This document shows positions 6,770-11,965 of a stretch of 13,393 bases of DNA, piece by piece. The translations under genes and the position numbers were made by a program. The stretch comes from Bacteroidetes bacterium UBA6661. Lineage in GTDB: Bacteria; Bacteroidota; Bacteroidia; AKYH767-A; OLB10. The notes beneath the pieces were generated by a model, which was not told where the DNA came from, made no database searches, and worked only from the letters and a program-made list of their open reading frames with translations. The number at the start of each line of letters is the position of its first letter. Position 1 is the stretch's first letter. The stretch is from positions 127 to 13,519 of the forward strand of contig DKKR01000066.1 in the NCBI GenBank assembly GCA_002455375.1, written 5' to 3'.

Positions 6770-7522
6770 TTAAGCAGCTGCTCTCTTTGATTTAATAACG
6801 ATAATGATAACAATAAGAAAAGTTATTATAGCAGGCAATGCAACAAATAATAGCCCCAAACCCGGTCTGTTGGTTTGTGTTTTCGGATCGTAGTTAAAGC
6901 AAGAAAATATATTGCTTTTTGTTGGTAAGCGGTAGGAGGGAATAAACACATTATGAATACTTCTGATCATCAATTGCAAATCATCTACAGTTCTTATGCC
7001 TAACAAATTTTTTGTTATCAGGCCCTTTTCATTTACACCAACCAGCAACGCATCGTGGTCAAACTGTTGGGTAATGCTATCCCATTTCGGATTAAATCCT
7101 ATGGAATTAATAAATTCATTAATGCTATCAGTTGTTGCAAAGTTCCATTGGCGATTATTCTCAAGTCTATATTGTTTTGCCAAATTAGTCATGTCCTTAA
7201 GATTATCTCTCGGATCAAAGCTTACAACAAGTACATTAAAATCAGTATTGCTTTGTAGTTGTTTTATATTTTCACTCAGTTGAAGTAAATACGGATTGCA
7301 GATGCCGTAACATCGGGTAAAAACTAATGCTACTATTAATGGCTTCCGGCTGTATAGTGATTCAACAGAAGTGACTTTACTACTTCCTGATAGGTGCAGA
7401 GGTGCATTATAAATTTTCCCGTAAATATTCTGCTCTTCTCTTAATTCAGAGTGATTATCGTTAGCATAAACAAAAAAGCTAAAACATGCTAACGTGAAGA
7501 AGCAGATAAAATAACGAAACAT
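6770..7522 (-). CDS. SCO1/SenC family copper chaperone
   Basis: A 250-residue SCO1/SenC (thioredoxin-fold) protein that delivers copper to the CuA site of heme-copper oxidases, acting outside the cytoplasmic membrane. What is seen: signal peptide or anchor (1-20), the copper motif C71-Y-G-I-C75, and the third ligand His156 in F-D-H-D-A-L-L. Unusually, it also has a C-terminal membrane helix (about 222-243) preceded by Cys208 (S-C-F-N-Y-D-P), so the domain may be held at both ends or by the C terminus after cleavage. Its ATG lies 34 bp inside the end of the subunit I gene, so the two are cotranscribed. A dedicated SenC next to subunits I and II matches CuA assembly for this enzyme. Confidence 0.9.
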   Translation of the reverse strand: MFRYFICFFTLACFSFFVYANDNHSELREEQNIYGKIYNAPLHLSGSSKVTSVESLYSRKPLIVALVFTRCYGICNPYLLQLSENIKQLQSNTDFNVLVVSFDPRDNLKDMTNLAKQYRLENNRQWNFATTDSINEFINSIGFNPKWDSITQQFDHDALLVGVNEKGLITKNLLGIRTVDDLQLMIRSIHNVFIPSYRLPTKSNIFSCFNYDPKTQTNRPGLGLLFVALPAIITFLIVIIIVIKSKRAAA

Positions 7523-8940
7523 CGTTTAGCAATATTATAAAAGAAAATCAAAATGGCAATCAGATAAATTGAAGCAAACAAGGCACCAACCTTAGCAAGA
7601 TAGGGTCCTGATGTGAGTTCAACCGGATAAGTACTGTATCTTCTTGGAATTGAATTGGCACCAGCCACATAGAATGCCATTAAAAAGCCAATGCCACCAA
7701 TAATTAGAAGTGCTAAAGTGTATTTGGTCAATTTGCTTAAAACTAATTTGTCAACATACTGTGTGGAGAACCAATAGAAGAATCCGAGACTGAATAAAAC
7801 ATTCCCCATTGCATTGTAGGTGTGAAAGTGTGCAGGAACCCATAGCGTATTATGCAGCATTATATTATTTGAAATAGTTGCATCAATAACAGCCCCAAGA
7901 CCACCAATTACCCAGCCGGCAACACCCAGAAAAAACAACAGGTTTACAATTGACCATCTTACCTTAACGCCATAAACAGCTGCAACTATACTGAATACTG
8001 TTACTGCTGCTGATGGAATACTTGCAAGATAAGACGCCAACTGACCAACAATTTGCAAGGCCTGTGGCTGTACAAAGTCCATGTATAGATGGTGGAAGAA
8101 TGCAGTTAAAATAAAAATCATGGCACAGTTCCATGCCAATGAAATATACCAGGTCATTTTCCATTTAGGTCTGTCACTTACTTCTCCAAAAATTTCATAG
8201 ATAACAGCCAAGCCTAAGTAAAGCATTTCATTTGCAATAGTATGGCCGAAGAAGTAAATCAGGTTTTTCATCAATAAAGCATCATTGACAAAATCTCCAT
8301 GAGAAAAATACTCTGCAAAATAAAGTATGATAACAATTACTGCAGCAATTAATGATGCAATGACACCAATTAATGTTACAGTTGTTATAAGTATAAATGG
8401 TGGTGTTTCTACTGATGCATTGCTTTTAAAATGCTGCCAGGCAAAAGCTTGTGAAAGCGTATATTTTTTTAGTATCTGAGCCATCAGGCTAACACTCCAC
8501 ACTAACCAACCAACACCCAAGACAGTTAATGAAATAAGAAACAACGGAGTTGACCAACTCTCAGAACCAAGATCTCTGAATGGTAAAGGATATAGAAAAG
8601 TCCAGCCGGTACTAAACTTGCCTGCATAGGTAGTTATCCAAAGCATTACAACACCAATAACAGTAAGAATGAAAGCAAACAGGTTAACACCATAACTTGT
8701 TTTTACATAGCGTTGCAAAAGATAGTTTACTGCAACCATTCCGGCAGCAAACCAAATTCCAATCATGGTTAAACCATGTGTTGTCATGTTGGTATAAAAA
8801 GTAAGTGGTGATTGTTCAATTACTTTTCCCTGATTGAGCCTCATAAGAATTCCAAGTACAATGCTTGCTATAAAAAGCACAAGTATGACTATTATCCAAA
8901 GTGCGCTTATTTTTTTAAGTTTAAGTGATTCTATATTCAT
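7489..8940 (-). CDS. heme-copper oxidoreductase subunit I, lacking the active-site Tyr (candidate sNOR/NorS-like)
   Basis: A 483-residue protein with about 12-13 membrane helices, the catalytic subunit of a heme-copper oxidase or NO reductase. Ligands seen: low-spin heme His55 (T-T-H-G) and His373; CuB His233, His283, His284 (F-F-H-H); high-spin heme His371 (A-H-F-H). The H-N-T-L-W-V-P-A-H-F-H segment and the short length fit the B (ba3-like) family. B and A oxidases have His-Pro-x-x-Tyr with a crosslinked Tyr at +4; here the segment is G-H-T-I-A-N-E-M-L-Y, with Asn237 at +4 and Glu238 at +5. Tyr248 and Ser310 may keep part of a K-type proton path. It is not cNOR (no H-x-x-x-E). The gene starts 14 bp after the subunit II gene. 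Activity (O2 versus NO) is inferred. Confidence 0.88.
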   Translation of the reverse strand: MNIESLKLKKISALWIIVILVLFIASIVLGILMRLNQGKVIEQSPLTFYTNMTTHGLTMIGIWFAAGMVAVNYLLQRYVKTSYGVNLFAFILTVIGVVMLWITTYAGKFSTGWTFLYPLPFRDLGSESWSTPLFLISLTVLGVGWLVWSVSLMAQILKKYTLSQAFAWQHFKSNASVETPPFILITTVTLIGVIASLIAAVIVIILYFAEYFSHGDFVNDALLMKNLIYFFGHTIANEMLYLGLAVIYEIFGEVSDRPKWKMTWYISLAWNCAMIFILTAFFHHLYMDFVQPQALQIVGQLASYLASIPSAAVTVFSIVAAVYGVKVRWSIVNLLFFLGVAGWVIGGLGAVIDATISNNIMLHNTLWVPAHFHTYNAMGNVLFSLGFFYWFSTQYVDKLVLSKLTKYTLALLIIGGIGFLMAFYVAGANSIPRRYSTYPVELTSGPYLAKVGALFASIYLIAILIFFYNIAKRCFVILSASSR

Positions 8941-8954
8941 GATGTAAAATTTTA

Positions 8955-9506
8955 TTAAATAACTTTAAATGTTGCTTGCATAACCGGATGCCCTGTGCCA
9001 CAAAACTCAAGGCAAAAAATATGATACTTGCCAGGTTCAGTAAATTTATAGCGAAGGTTATTGACATAGCCCGGCATTGCCTGCACCTGTGTAATCAATC
9101 GCATTGAAGGGTCGTAAACAGCAAAGCCGTGATTGACATCAAAACTTGTTACTCTGAATTCTACGAGTTGGTCGTGAGGAATTTCAATAGTTTCTCCACT
9201 TGGACTTTTTGGGTCAATAGGTTTTGTGGAAAGAAAAAATGAAAATTGCATCGTGCCAACATGAATCACGGTTGAAGGTGTTTCATTGGCAAATGTGAAG
9301 TATGGAGATTTTGGTAAAGTTGCAGCAGCAAAAATGCCAAGCACCACAATAAGAATTAAGGTGAACCAAAAACGTTTTTTTAATAGGTTTTTTACTCCGG
9401 TTGAATCTTTATCTGCATTAAGTGAAGACATAAATATCGATACAAAAAAGATTGTGCCAATGCCAACAAGCAGCATAAAAAATAACATAATGGAATTTTG
9501 TTGCAT
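8955..9506 (-). CDS. heme-copper oxidoreductase subunit II with CuA domain
   Basis: A 183-residue membrane-anchored cupredoxin that takes electrons from a soluble donor (cytochrome c or similar) and passes them to subunit I. Two predicted N-terminal helices (about 5-27 and 46-64) precede a periplasmic CuA domain. All CuA ligands are present: His126 (D-V-N-H-G-F), then C165-x-E167-x-C169-x-x-x-H173-x-x-M176 (C-L-E-F-C-G-T-G-H-P-V-M). Two helices differ from the single helix usual in ba3-type subunit II. It is the first clear gene of the subunit II / subunit I / SenC unit. The intact CuA site implies electrons come directly from a periplasmic carrier. No subunit III or cytochrome c gene is nearby. 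Confidence 0.92.
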   Translation of the reverse strand: MQQNSIMLFFMLLVGIGTIFFVSIFMSSLNADKDSTGVKNLLKKRFWFTLILIVVLGIFAAATLPKSPYFTFANETPSTVIHVGTMQFSFFLSTKPIDPKSPSGETIEIPHDQLVEFRVTSFDVNHGFAVYDPSMRLITQVQAMPGYVNNLRYKFTEPGKYHIFCLEFCGTGHPVMQATFKVI

Positions 9507-9810
9507 AACTTTTAATTTAAGTAATTAATATGTGTGGAATGAGGAAGGATTTTGTGATTGATATGAAGCAATCTGTTAATCCAAAACTCAGAATAAATAA
9601 AACAATCGTACGGTTGTAGAAACTTTACGAAGATTTTTTGAATTCTATTGTTTTTTAAAAAAAGGCAAAGCATTGCCATCAAGCCAGCGGAATTTTGATT
9701 GCCTCCAAAAACAATTTCCCGTTGATGTAATATAACCTTTTTATGGGTTACAGGTGCATACGATGTAAAAAATGCTACCATGTATCCGTTAAACTACATT
9801 AGGATAGGTG
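9507..9810 (-). promoter_or_regulatory. roughly 300-nt leader of the heme-copper unit, with hairpins and an internal terminator-like element
   Basis: Between the promoter and the subunit II ATG the predicted transcript can fold into several hairpins. These are TATCC/GGATA near 9782-9808; a 7-bp stem TGTAACC/GGTTATA with an 8-nt loop (9731-9752); GGAA-ATTG with CAAT...TTCC (9689-9719); and GGCAA-UGCU-UUGCC followed by seven U (9657-9677). The last looks like an intrinsic terminator placed about 150 nt after the start of transcription. Two copies of GGCAAT (complement of 9698-9703 and 9672-9677) could compete for the same UUGCC, which is attenuator-like. An 89-codon frame (9512-9781) also spans this leader but does not look like a protein. 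Confidence 0.4.
9657..9677 (-). terminator. internal terminator / attenuator hairpin
   Basis: Minus strand: GGCAA, loop TGCT, TTGCC, then seven T. The 5-bp stem with three GC pairs and the uninterrupted T-tract are classical. It lies upstream of the operon's first clear gene, so readthrough must be regulated or partial, or there is a separate small RNA here. Confidence 0.45.
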
Positions 9811-9841
9811 CAAACGTATAAACTATTTTAATTGAATGCAA
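9811..9841 (-). promoter_or_regulatory. promoter of the heme-copper unit (TTG-N20-TACGTTTG)
   Basis: A -33 TTG (9839-9841), a 20-bp spacer and TACGTTTG (9811-9818) on the minus strand match the Bacteroidota consensus. It is one of the two complete promoters in the window and points at the leader and subunit II. Confidence 0.65.
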
Positions 9842-9842
9842 A

Positions 9843-9864
9843 TAGAAGTAAACAAATACTTCTA
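9843..9864. promoter_or_regulatory. candidate activator site, Crp/Fnr geometry
   Basis: Perfect inverted repeat TAGAAGTA / TACTTCTA with a 6-nt spacer (AACAAA), one base upstream of the -33 TTG. The core AAGTA-N6-TACTT has the same 5-6-5 spacing as Crp-family sites, and the centre falls near -48 from the predicted start, as for an activator. The bound protein is unknown; NO- or O2-sensing Crp/Fnr regulators are candidates. Confidence 0.5.
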
Positions 9865-9966
9865 AATAAATCAAATAAGGTATAATTTTATTTTAATAAC
9901 CTCTTGAAAAATGCAATGTAAAATCATGTAATGATTCTTTGTAGATTATTGTTTATGATTTTTTTT

Positions 9967-10101
9967 TCATAGTGAAGTAATAATTGCACCACATAATGCT
10001 ATTAAAGTAATAACCAGAACAATTTCGAGTATAAATAAAATTCGGTCTAATGTCTTTTCGCGAATTATTTCATGATCAATTTTTGGAGGTTGCTTTGACA
10101 T
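9967..10101 (-). CDS. possible small single-pass membrane protein (44 residues)
   Basis: ATG at 10101 opens a 44-codon frame ending in TGA. The product has a charged N-terminal half (M-S-K-Q-P-P-K-I-D-H-E-I-I-R-E-K) and one clean hydrophobic helix (about 21-42, I-L-F-I-L-E-I-V-L-V onward), the typical layout of a small inner-membrane subunit or regulator. It is on the same strand as the heme-copper unit but is separated from it by that unit's promoter. It lies just after a strong terminator, so it needs its own promoter, and I see no clear one. ba3-type oxidases carry a tiny one-helix subunit (IIa), so an accessory role is conceivable but speculative. It could also be chance. Confidence 0.4.
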   Translation of the reverse strand: MSKQPPKIDHEIIREKTLDRILFILEIVLVITLIALCGAIITSL

Positions 10102-10117
10102 GGCCGTGATTAAATTT

Positions 10118-10144
10118 AAAACTCCGGCATTAAACCGGAGTTTT
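10118..10144. terminator. strong symmetrical (bidirectional) terminator
   Basis: AAAACTCCGG / CCGGAGTTTT, perfect 10-bp arms with a 7-nt loop, A-run on one side and T-run on the other. It sits 17 bp after the stop of the T9SS-secreted protein gene and would end that minus-strand transcript. By symmetry it could also stop plus-strand transcription. Confidence 0.85.
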
Positions 10145-10161
10145 TCTGTTTTGGTTAAAGA

Positions 10162-11790
10162 CTACTTAATAATCAGTTTTTTTGTTTGGCGGATATCTTT
10201 TGATGTAATACTCAAAGCATATATACCTTTTGCAAGCCCTTTCAAGTCTAGGTTTAATTCGTTAATGGGCTCAGGTATATTCATCTCCATGATAATTTTT
10301 CCATTCATGTCAATTATGCTGATGGCGGTTGAGTTTAAAATGCTTCCAAGTTTTATATTCAGATTATCTGATGCCGGATTTGGTGAAATTTCAAAATCAG
10401 GTTTGGAATTATCAATAGTATTAACCAAAACACCATTACTGCAGATTTTAGCACCCCAAATATGACTTGTGCTACTTTCATTCCAGAAAATTGCATTACA
10501 TCCATTGGTGTCATTTATAGCTGTAATGCTATTATAAGATATCCATGAGTGGTCAGTTGCCAAGTCAATTCCGGATAATGGCCAGGCTAAGGTGCCATTT
10601 GATTTGATTCGATGACCTACGATGGATTGCAAACTGGGATTATTATATGCTACAAGTACAGCATTACTATCACTGACAGCAATCTTTGGATAGGAATAAT
10701 AGTAATTGTTTTCTCCTAACTCTACTCCATCAGTAAGCCATTGTGTTGCGCCACTTGAATTGTATGCCTGAGCATAAACTGTAGTTTGATTGGCCACCCT
10801 ATTGTCCATCCATACTATGTATAATTTGTTGTTATAGAAAGTTGCATGAGGTCTGTTTTGACCGGTGTTCGCTAATCCCACTGTAGCTTTAAATTGAGGT
10901 GTCCACACAAAACTGCCGGCTGCATCAAGCTTTGTTAACAGAGTTTTATTACTCATACTCTCCCATACAATGTAAGAATTACCTGCATTGTCGCTAAAGA
11001 GGTACTGCAATCCACCAAAGCCATTGGTGTTAACACCTTGTGAAATATCCACAGCATTTGCCCACTGTGGAATGCTTTGCAGGTTGTATTTCTGAATATA
11101 CATACCTGAACCAAGACCATTGCCTCTGGAAATACTAAAAAAAGTATTCTGTGGCCCTTTATAATAAAGATATGTATAGCCGGGTAAGGAGGTTGTCTTG
11201 GAAGTACTCCATTGTTTTACACCATTGAAATCAATTCTGTTGAACTTTGGCCCTGAGGAACCACCGTAGTAAACTACTGAATAGTTAACGAACGCCCCGG
11301 AGTCATTGGCTATCACATTCATCGAATAAGTTTCAATACCAAGGATACTTGCAGCCTGACTACTTTTGTCTATAAGGGTTGGCTGTGCCCATACATCGTT
11401 TCCACTAAAATTTACTTTTTTTACCAACAATGAATCCTGATACGATGCGCCACTTTGTACCCACGTAAACAATATACCATTGTTAAATAGCGTACAGTGA
11501 AAAGCATTGACAGACTGTGTAGGGTGCTGAATAATTGTTTTGCCATTAGCTGTCCATTGTTCATTTCCTGCAGCATCCAAATGCTGACCGTAAAGTTTTT
11601 TAATAGTACCGGTTCTGTTGTCAATCCAAAAGGTGAAATAGCCACCATTACCATCGGGCAAAATCTGCAAATTTTCTTTTGTTGCTGTTGTGTTGCAAAT
11701 AGAAAGAGGCTGTGCAGGGCTGTTGCTGAATTGTGCCTTTGTATTATATGCAGTAAGCAGAATCCACAATAAAATGTATAAGTTTTTCAT
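10162..11790 (-). CDS. secreted T9SS-sorted protein with seven Trp repeats (probable beta-propeller)
   Basis: A 542-residue exported protein. Signal peptide 1-19 (…N-T-K-A before Q). C-terminal type A T9SS sorting domain from about 462 to 542: F-E-I-S-P-N-P-A-S-D-N-L-N-I, then I-I-D-M-N-G-K, L-K-G-L-A-K-G-I-Y, ending K-K-L-I-I-K. The body holds seven similar units with a Gly-x-x-x-Trp core, Trp at 79, 134, 194, 243, 296, 351 and 403, spaced 49-60 residues, each followed by a solvent-facing loop; F-W-I-D-N-R and V-W-M-D-N-R motifs recur. Seven such units suggest a seven-bladed propeller. No catalytic motif is seen, so adhesion, binding or a surface role is as likely as enzymatic activity. Monocistronic, divergent from the kinase gene. 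Confidence 0.88.
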   Translation of the reverse strand: MKNLYILLWILLTAYNTKAQFSNSPAQPLSICNTTATKENLQILPDGNGGYFTFWIDNRTGTIKKLYGQHLDAAGNEQWTANGKTIIQHPTQSVNAFHCTLFNNGILFTWVQSGASYQDSLLVKKVNFSGNDVWAQPTLIDKSSQAASILGIETYSMNVIANDSGAFVNYSVVYYGGSSGPKFNRIDFNGVKQWSTSKTTSLPGYTYLYYKGPQNTFFSISRGNGLGSGMYIQKYNLQSIPQWANAVDISQGVNTNGFGGLQYLFSDNAGNSYIVWESMSNKTLLTKLDAAGSFVWTPQFKATVGLANTGQNRPHATFYNNKLYIVWMDNRVANQTTVYAQAYNSSGATQWLTDGVELGENNYYYSYPKIAVSDSNAVLVAYNNPSLQSIVGHRIKSNGTLAWPLSGIDLATDHSWISYNSITAINDTNGCNAIFWNESSTSHIWGAKICSNGVLVNTIDNSKPDFEISPNPASDNLNIKLGSILNSTAISIIDMNGKIIMEMNIPEPINELNLDLKGLAKGIYALSITSKDIRQTKKLIIK

Positions 11791-11965
11791 TTTGATTTAA
11801 ATTTAGTTTCAATTATTTTCTGAAATTGATTTCAATAATAGCAAGTGATATCGGATGAATTATCTTCCAATTATTAAGCGGTAAGAAAAATTTATTAAAC
11901 GGTTCAATTGATATTATATCAATTACTATCTTGCACTAAATTGCTGCCAAAATCAACACACATAG
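11791..11965. other. divergent intergenic region between the T9SS gene and the sensor kinase
   Basis: A 175-bp AT-rich region carrying both promoters. It contains a 14-bp palindrome TGAAAT-TG-ATTTCA (11821-11834), the longer palindrome at 11906-11924 and a TAAATTTA near-match to the -7 box (11798-11805) for the minus-strand gene. Confidence 0.5.
11906..11924. promoter_or_regulatory. candidate operator, 9-1-9 palindrome
   Basis: AATTGATAT, central T, ATATCAATT: perfect 9-bp arms around one base. It contains TTGAT-N5-ATCAA, one base wider than the Fnr consensus (N4). It lies 41 bp before the kinase GTG and could regulate it or the divergent gene. Confidence 0.4.

Noticed and set aside
7964..8164. 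Minus-strand frame inside the subunit I gene
   Set aside because: It lies in an alternative frame of a clear membrane protein gene and has no support.
9679..9720. Partial likeness to a cobalamin riboswitch (GGGAA, CCGCTGGC)
   Set aside because: The order and the conserved B12-box cannot be matched, and the downstream genes have no B12 link.
9512..9781. 89-codon minus-strand frame in the leader of the heme-copper unit
   Set aside because: The product has no recognisable domain, signal peptide or helix pattern, and a terminator-like hairpin with seven T lies inside it. The region is better explained as a structured RNA leader.
9922..9936. AATCAT-GTA-ATGATT palindrome upstream of the heme-copper promoter
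   Set aside because: It is short and AT-rich, and about 80 bp upstream of the promoter. Such repeats are expected by chance in this composition.
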